Below are positions 17,534 through 26,819 of a stretch of DNA of 64,000 nucleotides, one piece after another. Source of the DNA: Parerythrobacter lutipelagi (GTDB lineage Bacteria; Pseudomonadota; Alphaproteobacteria; Sphingomonadales; Sphingomonadaceae). Below the pieces are notes generated by a model. That model was not told the origin of the DNA, searched no databases, and saw only the letters and a list, made by a program, of their open reading frames with translations. A program made the translations under genes and the position numbers. Within the stretch, counting starts at the first letter, position 1; every line of letters begins with the position of its first letter. The stretch spans positions 186,001 through 250,000 of the forward strand of contig NZ_SKCJ01000001.1 of NCBI RefSeq assembly GCF_005434975.1. The letters run 5' to 3'.

Positions 17534-17610
17534 GGTGACACGTGTCACCCTGTTGGATTTTCCAAAGTCCTGAAATTGCGTGATTTTCATATTCCCTACA
17601 GGGTGACACC
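17534..17610. repeat. Intergenic inverted repeat with GTGTCACC/GGTGACAC arms
   Basis: A perfect 16-base palindrome GGTGACACGTGTCACC lies at 17534-17549. Its right half extends into GTGTCACCCTGT (17542-17553), which is exactly the reverse complement of ACAGGGTGACAC at 17598-17609. The 44 bases between are AT-richer than the surroundings. The element is in the only sizeable gap between the hydrolase gene and the convergent DUF2332 gene. It may form a long hairpin that acts as a transcription stop or mRNA end, or be a copy of a genome-wide palindromic repeat. No other copy is visible in this window's intergenic sequence. Confidence 0.7.
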
Positions 17611-17792
17611 ACGCGCAGGAACTTTGATTTCGCGCTTCGCCGACCCGCTGCAAGGACCCGCAATTTTTTAATAGCGCGCCGGAGATTAGCGGGCGCCTCG
17701 CGTGTAGGAAAATGGTTTCGGAATATCTTGCAGACTGACGCGCGCACAGTCACTCGGCCACACGAACGAGGCTCAGATTGTGAGGGGTCGCT

Positions 17793-18884
17793 TCACCCTT
17801 CCCACTCCACCCACTGGCCGTGCGGGTGCGCGGTGCCTAGTTTCACCCATTCCTCGCCGCCGGGCCAGTAGCGCACGCTCAGTTCGTGGCGATGGGTGTC
17901 GCGGTTCGCTTCGAGCGAGACCCACGCGAGCGGGGCGTCGTCGGTTGCCGCCGCGCCGCTGGATTCCATCAGCGTGGTGATCCGGTCGCGTTCGTGCGCG
18001 GGGATGTATTGCCACACGACCGAATGCATCACCATGCGAGTGACGCCGTCTTCCTGCGGTTCGGCCAGCGCGTCGGACAGGAAATCGCCCGCGCCGCTCC
18101 GCATGATTTGAGGCGGCACGGTCTGCGCCGCTTCGATGGCGGCGTCCATCCGGGCGAACCGTGCATGAAATTCGGGCCAGATATAGGCCTTCAGCCGCAG
18201 CGCCTGATCGGGGTCGGTCAGGTCGACCGGAGCAACGTCACAACCCCGCGCGCTGACGATATCGAAGCTGGCCTGAGGCGGCGGATCGCCGCGCCATTCG
18301 GGCGACAACTGCATCGAAGCGCGCTCAGGCCCGGCAATCACCCCGCCCAGATCGAACCGATAGCGCTGCATCATGAGATTGATCCCCGCGCTCGAGCCCA
18401 ATTCGAGCAGCTCGAACTTCTCCGGCAGACCTTCATCGACCAGCCACAGCATGGCAGCGGCAAATGCCCATGACCGCCCCGCCTCATTGGTTTGCGGCGG
18501 ACTGTCGAGCCATGGCAGCAAGAACGCCTCATGCGTTTCCAGTGCCTGCGCAATGCGGTCTTGCGCATCGGTCGGCTCCAGCCCTTCGTAGATCGGGCGC
18601 AACTCCGGCTCGGAGCCGGCAAGGTGCAGCGCGTGAAGACCGCCCGCGACGCGCAGCGGCAGCGCATCGGCCAGAGCCGGCCCGGCCCATTTGCGCACCC
18701 GCTCCATCACCACCCCGCCTCGCTCGCTATCAAGCAGGCTGCGCAGCGCAGCACAGACCGAAGCGGTGATCGGCGCGTCGTTGTCGCGGCAATAGGCGAC
18801 CTGGTTTTCCAGCGAGCGGGCGACCGCTTCGGCCCCGCGCGCCTGCGGGTCGGCCACCACGTACTTTGCCGCTTGCTTCACCAT
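17793..18884 (-). CDS. DUF2332 family protein
   Basis: The 363-residue protein matches DUF2332: an early [11 protein letters not shown] helix, [21 protein letters not shown], and [21 protein letters not shown], which resembles a methyltransferase motif I. Later blocks are [14 protein letters not shown] and [11 protein letters not shown]. The glycine-rich LELGSSAG suggests a Rossmann-type SAM-binding fold, but no activity has been assigned to the family to my knowledge. The gene is divergent from hisG, with 38 bases between the starts. It may be transcribed alone; its 3' end faces the inverted repeat region. Confidence 0.82.
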   Translation of the reverse strand: MVKQAAKYVVADPQARGAEAVARSLENQVAYCRDNDAPITASVCAALRSLLDSERGGVVMERVRKWAGPALADALPLRVAGGLHALHLAGSEPELRPIYEGLEPTDAQDRIAQALETHEAFLLPWLDSPPQTNEAGRSWAFAAAMLWLVDEGLPEKFELLELGSSAGINLMMQRYRFDLGGVIAGPERASMQLSPEWRGDPPPQASFDIVSARGCDVAPVDLTDPDQALRLKAYIWPEFHARFARMDAAIEAAQTVPPQIMRSGAGDFLSDALAEPQEDGVTRMVMHSVVWQYIPAHERDRITTLMESSGAAATDDAPLAWVSLEANRDTHRHELSVRYWPGGEEWVKLGTAHPHGQWVEWEG

Positions 18885-18912
18885 TGCCCTTTGCCCGCCT
18901 TCTGCCTATCTG
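18884..18912 (+). promoter_or_regulatory. Putative promoter of hisG-hisD-nusB-thiL, near-leaderless
   Basis: TTGCCC (18884-18889) and TATCTG (18907-18912) are separated by 17 bases. The first base of a transcript would fall a few bases before the hisG ATG at 18923, so the message would have little or no leader. No purine-rich ribosome site precedes that ATG. Assigned by eye only. Confidence 0.35.
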
Positions 18913-18922
18913 CCCGCACGCT

Positions 18923-19576
18923 ATGCCGACACAGTTGACCTTTGCCATTCCCAAGGGGCGGATCCTCGACGAGGCTCTGCCAGTCATGGCGCGTGCAGGC
19001 GTCGTGCCGGAAGATGCGTTTCACGACAAGAGCAACCGCAGCCTGACTTTCGCGACCAACCGCGACGATATGCGCCTGATCCGCGTGCGCGCGTTCGACG
19101 TGGCCACTTTTGTGGCGCATGGCGCGGCACAGATCGGGATTGTCGGGTCGGACGTGATCGAGGAATTCGACTACGCCGACCTCTACGCTCCGGTTGATCT
19201 CGACATCGGCCACTGCCACTTGTCCGTGGCCGAACCCAAGAACGGCGCCGCCAGCATCGACGGCGCCAGCCACGTGCGTGTTGCGACCAAATATCCCAGC
19301 CTCACCCGCCGCCATTTTGAAGCGCAGGGTATTCAGGCCGAATGCGTCAAGCTGAACGGCGCGATGGAAATCGCCCCTAGCCTAGGGATGTGCGGGCGAA
19401 TCGTCGATCTGGTTTCAAGCGGCCAGACCCTGAGGGACAACGGGCTGGTCGAAACTTCGAAGATCATGGACATCTCCGCCCGGCTGATCGTCAACCGCGC
19501 GGCGCTCAAGACCGACCCGCGTGTTGCAGCGCTGGTGGAGGCTTTCCGCGCCGAAGCCGAACGGGAAGCCGCCTGA
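18923..19576 (+). CDS. hisG: ATP phosphoribosyltransferase, short (catalytic) form
   Basis: HisG joins ATP and PRPP in the first, committed step of histidine synthesis. The 217-residue length marks the short form, which lacks the C-terminal regulatory domain and normally needs HisZ; hisZ is not in this window. The motifs [28 protein letters not shown] and [19 protein letters not shown] are clear. The ATG at 18923 gives the standard [12 protein letters not shown] start; a longer in-frame start at 18866 would overlap the divergent DUF2332 gene. The stop overlaps the hisD ATG (TGATG). Confidence 0.94.
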   Translation: MPTQLTFAIPKGRILDEALPVMARAGVVPEDAFHDKSNRSLTFATNRDDMRLIRVRAFDVATFVAHGAAQIGIVGSDVIEEFDYADLYAPVDLDIGHCHLSVAEPKNGAASIDGASHVRVATKYPSLTRRHFEAQGIQAECVKLNGAMEIAPSLGMCGRIVDLVSSGQTLRDNGLVETSKIMDISARLIVNRAALKTDPRVAALVEAFRAEAEREAA

Positions 19577-20868
19577 TGCAATTGCTCAAGGCCTCCGCCC
19601 CCGGGTTCGAGCGTGCGTTCGCGGCAATCGTCGACGACCGCCGCGAGAGCGACGACGATGTGGCCAAGGACGTGGCCTCGATCCTCGCCGATGTGCGCAA
19701 TCGGGGCGACAAGGCGCTGGTCCAGCTGACTGCGCGGTTCGACCAGTACACGCTCGACACGCCTGAAAGCTGGCAGATCGGCCCGGCCGAGTTTGCCGCC
19801 GCTTACGAGGCGCTGGAAAGCGGACTGCGCGATGCGCTCGATCTCGCGGCGAAGCGGATCACCGCCTATCACGAAGCGCAATTGCCGGAAGACCGCGATT
19901 ATACCGATGCTGTCGGAATGCGCCTGGGTGCGAAATGGCTGCCGGTCGATGCGGCGGGGCTGTATGTGCCCGGCGGACGCGCGGCTTACCCCTCCTCGCT
20001 GCTGATGAATGCCATCCCGGCCAAGGTTGCCGGGGTCGAGCGGATTGTCGCTGTGTCGCCCACTCCGGGCGGCAAGATCAACCCGCTGGTGCTCGCAGCA
20101 GCGCATGTCGCCGGGATCGATACGCTGTGGCGCATCGGCGGTGCACAGGCCGTCGCCGCGCTTGCCTATGGCACCGGGACAATCGAGCGCGTCGATGTCG
20201 TCACCGGTCCGGGAAATGCATGGGTCGCCGAAGCGAAGCGTCAGCTGTTCGGCGTGGTCGGGATCGACATGGTCGCCGGGCCAAGCGAAATCCTCGTCAT
20301 TGCCGATGGCACGAACGATCCAGACTGGATCGCCGCCGACCTGTTGAGCCAGGCCGAGCATGATCCGTCCTCGCAATCGATCCTGATTACCGACGATGCC
20401 GATTTCGCCTTGCAGGTGGAAGACCGCGTCGACGTGCAAGCCGCGATGCTTGCGACCAGCAAGGTGGCCCGCGCGAGCTGGGACGCACACGGCGTAATCA
20501 TCGTGGTCGACAAGATCGAAGATGCCATACCGCTCGCCAATCGTCTGGCGGCTGAACACGTCGAACTGGCGGTTGACGATCCCGACGCGCTGTTCGCCCA
20601 GCTTCGCCATGCGGGCAGCGTCTTCCTGGGCCGGATGACGCCTGAGGCCGTCGGAGATTATCTCGCCGGGCCCAATCATGTTCTGCCGACCGGACGGCGC
20701 GCTCGCTTTGCCAGCGGGCTGTCGGTGCTTGACTTCATGAAGCGCACCAGCTTCCTTTCCGCCGACGACGCCGCATTGGCCGCAGTCGGTCCGGCAGGGA
20801 TCGCTTTGGCCGAAGCCGAAGGCTTGCCCGCCCATGCCAAATCCATCGAATTGAGATTGCAGAAATGA
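19576..20868 (+). CDS. hisD: Histidinol dehydrogenase
   Basis: HisD oxidises L-histidinol to L-histidine in two NAD-dependent steps, with a zinc ion. The 430-residue product has the expected length. It carries LYVPGGRAAYPSSLLMNAIP, IGGAQAVAALAYGT, VTGPGNAWVAEAKRQLFG and MVAGPSEILVIAD. Next come the zinc/catalytic region SQAEHDPSSQSILIT, the catalytic pair in AAEHVEL, and GPNHVLPTGRRARFASGLSV near the end. The start overlaps the hisG stop; an earlier in-frame start at 19390 lies inside hisG and is rejected. It overlaps nusB by four bases. Confidence 0.97.
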   Translation: MQLLKASAPGFERAFAAIVDDRRESDDDVAKDVASILADVRNRGDKALVQLTARFDQYTLDTPESWQIGPAEFAAAYEALESGLRDALDLAAKRITAYHEAQLPEDRDYTDAVGMRLGAKWLPVDAAGLYVPGGRAAYPSSLLMNAIPAKVAGVERIVAVSPTPGGKINPLVLAAAHVAGIDTLWRIGGAQAVAALAYGTGTIERVDVVTGPGNAWVAEAKRQLFGVVGIDMVAGPSEILVIADGTNDPDWIAADLLSQAEHDPSSQSILITDDADFALQVEDRVDVQAAMLATSKVARASWDAHGVIIVVDKIEDAIPLANRLAAEHVELAVDDPDALFAQLRHAGSVFLGRMTPEAVGDYLAGPNHVLPTGRRARFASGLSVLDFMKRTSFLSADDAALAAVGPAGIALAEAEGLPAHAKSIELRLQK

Positions 20869-21308
20869 CCTCGCGTTCGCAGGCCCGTGCGGCCGCCCGT
20901 CTCGCCGCCGTACAGGCGCTTTACCAGCAGCAGATGGAAGGCACCCCGCTTGCCCGCCTGCTCAATGAATTTCACCAGCATCGCCTGGGCCGCGAGATCG
21001 AAGACGATCAATATGCCGAGGCCGATGTCGATTTCTTCGACGATGTGGTGAGCGGCGTCGATGCGCGGCGCGACGAAATCGACGGCAGGCTGGCTGCGAA
21101 TCTCGCGGATGGGTGGACCCTGGCCCGGATGGACAAGACCATGCTTCAGATCCTGCGCGCCGGTTCGTATGAACTGATGGCGCGGGCCGATGTGACGGTC
21201 GGCACCGTAATCAACGAATATCTCGACGTCGCCAAGGCCTTCTTCGACGACCGCGAAGCGAAATTCGCGAACGGCATTCTGGACGCCGTCGCCAAAGAGG
21301 TCAGGTGA
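20865..21308 (+). CDS. nusB: Transcription antitermination factor NusB
   Basis: NusB with NusE (S10) binds boxA RNA and keeps rRNA transcription processive. The 147-residue, all-helical product starts MTSRSQARAAARLAAVQALY, with the arginine-rich face used for RNA binding, and contains DKTMLQILRAGSYELMAR and the terminal FANGILDAVAKE, all family-typical. It is locked between hisD (ATGA overlap) and thiL (GTGA overlap). The nusB-thiL pairing is widespread in bacteria; the histidine genes upstream are a local arrangement. Confidence 0.95.
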   Translation: MTSRSQARAAARLAAVQALYQQQMEGTPLARLLNEFHQHRLGREIEDDQYAEADVDFFDDVVSGVDARRDEIDGRLAANLADGWTLARMDKTMLQILRAGSYELMARADVTVGTVINEYLDVAKAFFDDREAKFANGILDAVAKEVR

Positions 21309-22276
21309 GCGGCGAGCTGGAATTTATCGCACGCCTGCGCGCCCTTGCGACGCATCCCGCCGCACGCAATCTAGAAGACGACGCAGCAGTTCTGGAGTTC
21401 GGCAGCGAAACGCTGGTCCTGACGCAGGACAGCATGGCCGAAGGCACGCATTGGCTGGAAGGCACCGACCCATACGATATCGCCTGGAAGCTGGTTGCGG
21501 CGAACCTGTCTGATCTGGCTGCCAAAGGCGCGCAGCCCTTGGGCGTACTGCTGTCCTATTCGCTTGGATCAGATGACGCGCGCTTTATCGAGGGATTGCA
21601 GGCCGTATTGGGCCGCTACGACGTGCCCTTGCTTGGCGGTGATACGATTGCTGCCGCCGGGCCCCGCACTCTGGCACTGACAGCGATTGGCCGGGCCACG
21701 CATACGCCGCCGCCGTCGCGCAGCGGCGCAAGCGTTGGCGACACAGTCTGGCTCTGCGGGACGATCGGGGATGCCAAGCGCGGCTTTGACGATCTGACCG
21801 CCGGCGACCGCGCAGAAGCCATGGGGTTCGCGCGCAGCACGGCGAAGGCGCCAGACCCCTATTTCGTCGAAAAGTTCCTCCGCCCGAAGCCCCTACTGGC
21901 CGAAGGAATTGCCTTAGCCCCGGTCGTCACAGCCATGATGGATGTGTCTGACGGGCTCTTCCTCGACGTGCAGCGCATGGCAGTCGCCAGCCGCGTGGCG
22001 ATCGACATCGACTTCGATGCCATTCCGTTTTCAGCACGCTTCATGCGCGACGCGGCAGAGGGCAATCAGCTTGACGTTCTCAGCCGAGGTTACCCGGTGC
22101 GCCGCGCAGCGGCTGGCTGGGGAGATGATTACGCCCTGCTCTTCACGCTGCCGGCCGGCGCAAACCCTCCGGTCGAAGCATCTCGGATCGGACAGGTTCT
22201 GCCGCAAGACGAACACAGTCTTCTGATCGGCGGAAAACCGCCGTCACCGGACGAGACGCTCGGCTACGAGCACTGA
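21305..22276 (+). CDS. thiL: Thiamine-monophosphate kinase
   Basis: ThiL phosphorylates thiamine monophosphate to thiamine pyrophosphate. The 323-residue product starts at a GTG overlapping the nusB stop. It shows EDDAAVLEFG near the N-terminus, TQDSMAEGTHW, AANLSDLAAKGAQPLG, LLGGDT, MMDVSDGLFLDVQRMA and GDDYALLFT, the full set of PurM-superfamily ATP and metal motifs. The terminal part is slightly short but ordinary. No riboswitch lies upstream, as expected for an internal operon gene. Confidence 0.95.
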   Translation: MSGELEFIARLRALATHPAARNLEDDAAVLEFGSETLVLTQDSMAEGTHWLEGTDPYDIAWKLVAANLSDLAAKGAQPLGVLLSYSLGSDDARFIEGLQAVLGRYDVPLLGGDTIAAAGPRTLALTAIGRATHTPPPSRSGASVGDTVWLCGTIGDAKRGFDDLTAGDRAEAMGFARSTAKAPDPYFVEKFLRPKPLLAEGIALAPVVTAMMDVSDGLFLDVQRMAVASRVAIDIDFDAIPFSARFMRDAAEGNQLDVLSRGYPVRRAAAGWGDDYALLFTLPAGANPPVEASRIGQVLPQDEHSLLIGGKPPSPDETLGYEH

Positions 22277-22320
22277 CGAAGCCCGCTTGCGCCAAGGCGT
22301 GCAAACCCTGCGATAGGGGC

Positions 22321-22348
22321 TTGCACGAAAGCGACACGCTTCTATAGC
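22321..22348 (+). promoter_or_regulatory. Putative sigma-70-type promoter of hppA
   Basis: TTGCAC (22321-22326) and TATAGC (22343-22348) are spaced by 16 bases in the 135-base gap between thiL and hppA. A leader of about 55 bases would result, carrying a purine-rich stretch (GAGGATTGGGGG) before the GTG start. The pattern closely resembles that seen ahead of purS in this window. Confidence 0.5.
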
Positions 22349-22411
22349 CGTGCCACCTTTCGCGGACCCACAAAAACGGGCCGTTTCCACTCAGAGGATT
22401 GGGGGAATTTC

Positions 22412-24559
22412 GTGACACTCGTACTCATTTCAATCGGGCTTGGTCTGCTCGCCGTGATTTACGGCTTCGTGACCAGCCGTCAGGTTCTCGGCGCAGATGC
22501 CGGGAACGAAAAAATGCAGGAAATCGCCGGAGCCATTCAGGAAGGCGCAAAAGCCTATCTGAACCGCCAATATGCCACCATCGCCATGGTCGGCGCAGTC
22601 GTCGCCGTGCTGGTCGGCGTGTTCCTTGGCCTGGTTCCGGCAGTCGGCTTCCTGATCGGTGCCATCCTGTCCGGGGTCGCTGGCTATATCGGGATGAACA
22701 TCTCAGTCAAAGCCAACGTGCGCACGGCGCAGGCGGCATCGAAGGGGCTGCAAGAGGGTCTCACCCTTGCCTTCCGCGCCGGTGCCATCACAGGCATGCT
22801 CGTCGCTGGTCTGGCGCTGCTCGCAATCGCTGTGTTCTTCTATGTGCTGATTGGTCCGATGCAGTATGAACCGGCCAGCCGCGAAGTGATCGATGCCCTG
22901 GTTGCATTGGCCTTCGGTGCTTCGCTGATTTCGATCTTCGCTCGCCTCGGCGGCGGTATCTTCACCAAAGCGGCAGACGTAGGCGCCGATCTCGTCGGCA
23001 AGGTCGAAGCGGGTATTCCAGAAGACGATCCCCGCAACCCGGCCGTGATCGCGGACAATGTCGGCGACAACGTCGGCGATTGCGCCGGTATGGCTGCCGA
23101 TCTGTTCGAAACCTATGTCGTCACCGTTGGTGCGACAATGGTGCTGATCGCGCTGCTGCTGACCCAGCTGGACGACCTGCTGCTTCCGCTGATGGCGCTC
23201 CCGCTGCTGATCGGCGGTGCATGTATCGTGACTTCGATCATCGGCACCTATTTCGTTCGTCTCGGCAACGGCACGAATGTGATGGGCGCAATGTACAAGG
23301 GCTTCATCGTAACCGCCGTTCTTGCGGTTCCGCTGATCTACCTCGTCACGCAATATGCGCTCGGCACAGTCGGCACAGGCATGAACACAGTCATCAACGA
23401 TGGCACGGGCATGGTTCCGTTCACCGGCATGGACTTGTTCTATTGTTCGATCATCGGGCTGCTGCTGACCGGCATCATCATCTGGATCACCGAGTATTAC
23501 ACGGGCACGAATTTCCGTCCGGTACGCTCGATCGCCAAGGCTTCGGAAACGGGCCACGGCACCAATGTGATCCAGGGTCTGGCCATCAGCCTTGAATCGA
23601 CTGCTTTGCCGACGTTGGCGATTATCGCTGCGATCATCGGTTGCTATCAGATCGCCGGCCTGATCGGTCTGGCATTCGGTGCCACTGCGATGCTGGCTCT
23701 TGCCGGCATGGTCGTCGCGCTGGACGCTTACGGCCCGGTCACCGACAACGCTGGCGGCATCGCCGAAATGGCGGGCCTCGACGACAGTGTTCGCGAGAAA
23801 ACCGATCTGCTCGATGCAGTCGGCAACACCACCAAGGCCGTCACCAAGGGCTATGCCATCGGCTCTGCCGGTCTTGCCGCTCTGGTGCTGTTCGCCGCCT
23901 ATACCGCCGACCTCAACGCCTATGCCGATAAGCTGGGTCTGGATGTGGTCGATGGCCGTGCGGCGGTGAACTTCAGCCTCGAGAACCCGTTCGTGATCGT
24001 CGGGCTGCTGCTCGGCGCATTGCTGCCGTATCTGTTCGGTGCGATGGGCATGACCGCTGTCGGCCGCGCTGCGGGCGATGTGGTCAAGGATGTGCGTGCG
24101 CAGTTCAAGGAAAAACCGGGTATCATGGATTACTCGGAAAAGCCTGACTACGCCCGCACGGTGGATCTGGTGACCAAGGCTGCGATCAAGGAAATGATCG
24201 TACCGTCACTGCTGCCAGTTCTCGCTCCGATCGTGGTCTACTTCGTGATCAGCTGGATCGACGGACCGGCAAGCGGTTTCGCTGCTCTGGGTGCGCTGCT
24301 CCTCGGCGTGATCGTCGGCGGCCTGTTCGTTGCGCTTTCCATGACTGCCGGTGGCGGCGCATGGGATAATGCAAAGAAGTACATCGAAGACGGCAATCAC
24401 GGCGGCAAAGGTTCGGAAGCCCACAAGGCTGCTGTGACCGGTGACACCGTAGGCGATCCTTACAAGGATACTGCGGGCCCTGCCGTGAACCCGATGATCA
24501 AGATCACCAACATCGTCGCCCTGCTGCTTCTGGCAGCACTGGCCGGCGGAGCGGCTTGA
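22412..24559 (+). CDS. hppA: Membrane-bound proton-translocating pyrophosphatase
   Basis: HppA couples hydrolysis of pyrophosphate to proton pumping across the inner membrane. The 715-residue product has some 15-16 hydrophobic segments and the catalytic motif [10 protein letters not shown] followed by [19 protein letters not shown]. The segment [16 protein letters not shown] has Lys where potassium-dependent enzymes have Ala, so this should be the potassium-independent, H+-pumping type (established for the family). The later motif [17 protein letters not shown] is intact. The start is a GTG. A strong terminator follows about 40 bases after the stop, so the gene is monocistronic. Confidence 0.97.
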   Translation: MTLVLISIGLGLLAVIYGFVTSRQVLGADAGNEKMQEIAGAIQEGAKAYLNRQYATIAMVGAVVAVLVGVFLGLVPAVGFLIGAILSGVAGYIGMNISVKANVRTAQAASKGLQEGLTLAFRAGAITGMLVAGLALLAIAVFFYVLIGPMQYEPASREVIDALVALAFGASLISIFARLGGGIFTKAADVGADLVGKVEAGIPEDDPRNPAVIADNVGDNVGDCAGMAADLFETYVVTVGATMVLIALLLTQLDDLLLPLMALPLLIGGACIVTSIIGTYFVRLGNGTNVMGAMYKGFIVTAVLAVPLIYLVTQYALGTVGTGMNTVINDGTGMVPFTGMDLFYCSIIGLLLTGIIIWITEYYTGTNFRPVRSIAKASETGHGTNVIQGLAISLESTALPTLAIIAAIIGCYQIAGLIGLAFGATAMLALAGMVVALDAYGPVTDNAGGIAEMAGLDDSVREKTDLLDAVGNTTKAVTKGYAIGSAGLAALVLFAAYTADLNAYADKLGLDVVDGRAAVNFSLENPFVIVGLLLGALLPYLFGAMGMTAVGRAAGDVVKDVRAQFKEKPGIMDYSEKPDYARTVDLVTKAAIKEMIVPSLLPVLAPIVVYFVISWIDGPASGFAALGALLLGVIVGGLFVALSMTAGGGAWDNAKKYIEDGNHGGKGSEAHKAAVTGDTVGDPYKDTAGPAVNPMIKITNIVALLLLAALAGGAA

Positions 24560-24595
24560 TCCGACAATCTGCCTGACCTTCGCGGTTCAGCAAGC

Positions 24596-24631
24596 AAAGA
24601 CCCCGTCCGGAGCGATCCGGGCGGGGTCTTT
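24596..24631 (+). terminator. Rho-independent terminator of hppA
   Basis: The sequence AAAGACCCCG (24596-24605) pairs with CGGGGTCTTT (24622-24631), with an inner TCCGG/CCGG pairing extending the stem and a small loop. The arms end in a T-run. It lies 37 bases after the hppA stop. Confidence 0.85.
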
Positions 24632-24730
24632 GCGTTGGTCGGCCAGCCACAGTGCGTTAAACTTTTCGCAGCCTATCAGCCTTACACAAAGGGGGCGGCA
24701 CGCATTGCTGCGGAAGACGAAGGTTAACGA

Positions 24731-25903
24731 ATGGCGAGCCAGCCCAGGCCGCAATCGCAAGATCTCGGACCTGCCTCCCGGCCGGTTGCTTCCGCGCACC
24801 CTGTTGCCATAACATCGCGCCCTTGGCTGGAATGCACATCGGATGCCGGATTTCTCGCAGACTGGAAGCAACTCGCGCAGAATTGCTGCGAGCCCAACCC
24901 CTTCCACGAGCCCTGGGCCTTGCTGCCCGCACTGCGAGAACATGATCCGGCAAGCAGGAGCCAGCTGCTGGTCTGCCGCGCCGGCGACCTGCTGATCGGA
25001 ATTGTCCCTCTCGTCAGTTCAATGCGCTACTATCGCTATCCCCTGCCCAATCTGCAGAACTGGACCCATGACAATGCGTTCTGCGGCGGCCCTCTGGTCC
25101 GCACCGGACAAGAGGACCGGTTCTGGGCGGCATTGCTCGACTGGGCCGACAAACACGCAGGCCGCGCTCTGTTTCTGCATCTCTCGCACCTTGCCGAGGA
25201 CGGGCCGCTGTGCGCTGCACTGCTGACCAGCGCATCCAGCCAGGGGCGCCCTGTTGCAATCGTGCACCGCGAAGAACGCGCATTTCTGCGATCCGACCTT
25301 TCGCCGGATGATTATCTTGCAGCGTCAATGAGCGGCAAAAAACGCAAGGAACTGCGCCGCCAGCATCGCCGTCTAGCCGAAGAGGGCGAACTCACTTTCG
25401 AGCGCAAGATTGACGATCGCGGTCTCTCTCGATGGACGGAGGATTTCCTGACGCTCGAAAAAGCAGGCTGGAAAGGCAAGAACGGCTCCGCATTGGCGTG
25501 CGACCCGGCAACCGAAAGCCTTTTCCGCAGCACATTGGAGGGAGCAAGCAACGCCGGCAAGCTCGAACGCCTGACCATGCTGATGAACGGCTGCCCCATC
25601 GCCATGCTGGCCAATTTTCTGTCGCCGCCTGGCGCGTTCTCGTACAAGACCGCATATGATGAGCGCTACGCGCGCTTCTCCCCCGGGGTGTTGCTACAGC
25701 GCGAAAACCTCAAGGTGCTCGGCAATCCCGAGATCCGCTGGAGCGATAGCTGCGCATCCGCCAACCACCCGATGATCGACCGCATTTGGCGCGAAAAGCG
25801 CAGTATGGTGCGCGTCTCCGCCGCCATTGGCGGAAAGGCACGGCAGGCACTGTGCCGCCAGATCCTGCGCCGCGAAGCCCCGACCGAAATGGAAGGAAAC
25901 TAG
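24731..25903 (+). CDS. GNAT-fold acyltransferase of the CelD/BcsL (BioF2-like) group
   Basis: The 390-residue protein has two related acyltransferase halves. Early blocks are FLADWKQLAQNCCEPNPFHEPW and LLIGIVPLVSSMRYYRYPLP. The second half has SGKKRKELRRQHRRLAEEG, FLTLEKAGWKGKNGSAL and GAFSYKTAYDERYARFSPG. This is the arrangement of CelD/BcsL-type acetyltransferases, linked in some species to exopolysaccharide or cellulose acylation. No polysaccharide genes are near, so the acceptor is unknown. The next gene, a cupin-like protein, follows after two bases. Confidence 0.82.
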   Translation: MASQPRPQSQDLGPASRPVASAHPVAITSRPWLECTSDAGFLADWKQLAQNCCEPNPFHEPWALLPALREHDPASRSQLLVCRAGDLLIGIVPLVSSMRYYRYPLPNLQNWTHDNAFCGGPLVRTGQEDRFWAALLDWADKHAGRALFLHLSHLAEDGPLCAALLTSASSQGRPVAIVHREERAFLRSDLSPDDYLAASMSGKKRKELRRQHRRLAEEGELTFERKIDDRGLSRWTEDFLTLEKAGWKGKNGSALACDPATESLFRSTLEGASNAGKLERLTMLMNGCPIAMLANFLSPPGAFSYKTAYDERYARFSPGVLLQRENLKVLGNPEIRWSDSCASANHPMIDRIWREKRSMVRVSAAIGGKARQALCRQILRREAPTEMEGN

Positions 25904-25905
25904 CT

Positions 25906-26787
25906 ATGGGAGCCCTGCAGGACATCCCCGTTGCTGCGCCGCGAACCGCACCGGTGTTCGATACGCAAGCCAGAGCCAGGTTCGCCGCAAGCTATCCGGA
26001 AACACCGCACAAATTGCATCATCGCCTCGGGCTCAATCCATTGCTTGAGCTCGAAGGTCTGGCACAGCTGGCCGGCAAGCTGCCCGACACGTCGATCGAA
26101 TTCAATCGGGCCGATCTACCCATCGGGGTCGATGGCAAGCCTGATCCGACCGGCTTGTCGATCGAGGATACGATCCGGCGAATTGCATCGAGCAATAGCT
26201 GGGCGGTGCTCAAGAATGTCGAACAAGTGCCCGAGTACGAAGGTTTGCTGCTCGAGCTGCTGAACGAACTGCGCGGGGAAATCGAAGCAAAGACAGGCGC
26301 GATGATGCGTCCGCAGGGCTTTATCTTCATCTCCAGTCCTGATGCCGTTACGCCTTACCATTTCGACCCCGAGCACAACATTCTGCTTCAGTTGGCAGGG
26401 TCCAAGGTCATGACCCAGTTCCCCGCTGGCGACGCGCGCTTTGCGCCTGATGCGGTGCATGAAAGTTATCACTCCGGCGGCGCGCGGGAATTGGTCTGGA
26501 AAGACAGCTTCCGCCAGCACGGACGCGAATTTGCCATCGGTCCGGGCGAAGCCGTGTTCGTCCCGGTAATGGCCCCGCATTTTGTCCGCAACGGGCATGA
26601 ACGCTCGATTTCGCTCTCGATCACCTGGCGCAGCGACTGGAGCTTTGCGGAGGCCGATGCGCGCGGATTCAACCGTATGGTCCGCAAGCTGGGACTACAG
26701 CCCGCCGCACCTGGCCGCTGGCCAGCACCAAATGGCGGCAAGGCGATTGCCTATCGCGCGCTCCGGAAACTCGGTCTCACGCGTTGA
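25906..26787 (+). CDS. JmjC/cupin-like putative 2-oxoglutarate-iron oxygenase
   Basis: I choose the ATG at 25906, just after the acyltransferase stop, giving 293 residues. The central motif SPDAVTPYHFDPEHNILLQL supplies H-x-D of an iron site, and VPVMAPHFVRNGHERSIS supplies a distal histidine and an arginine that could bind 2-oxoglutarate. This fits the cupin-like/JmjC family of hydroxylases. The N-terminal third is helical. It is apparently coupled to the acyltransferase, so both may modify the same molecule. The substrate is unknown. Confidence 0.75.
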   Translation: MGALQDIPVAAPRTAPVFDTQARARFAASYPETPHKLHHRLGLNPLLELEGLAQLAGKLPDTSIEFNRADLPIGVDGKPDPTGLSIEDTIRRIASSNSWAVLKNVEQVPEYEGLLLELLNELRGEIEAKTGAMMRPQGFIFISSPDAVTPYHFDPEHNILLQLAGSKVMTQFPAGDARFAPDAVHESYHSGGARELVWKDSFRQHGREFAIGPGEAVFVPVMAPHFVRNGHERSISLSITWRSDWSFAEADARGFNRMVRKLGLQPAAPGRWPAPNGGKAIAYRALRKLGLTR

Positions 26788-26819
26788 CGTAGCCAACGCT
26801 GCGCAGCAAAGCGCGTGAC

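Noticed and set aside
19333-20835. A 500-codon open frame on the minus strand opposite hisD
   Set aside because: It is exactly antisense to a clear HisD; its product is Gly/Arg/His-rich without any recognisable motif, as expected for a shadow frame in GC-rich DNA.
20865-21320. A TPP riboswitch ahead of thiL
   Set aside because: thiL overlaps nusB by four bases, so there is no leader to hold one.
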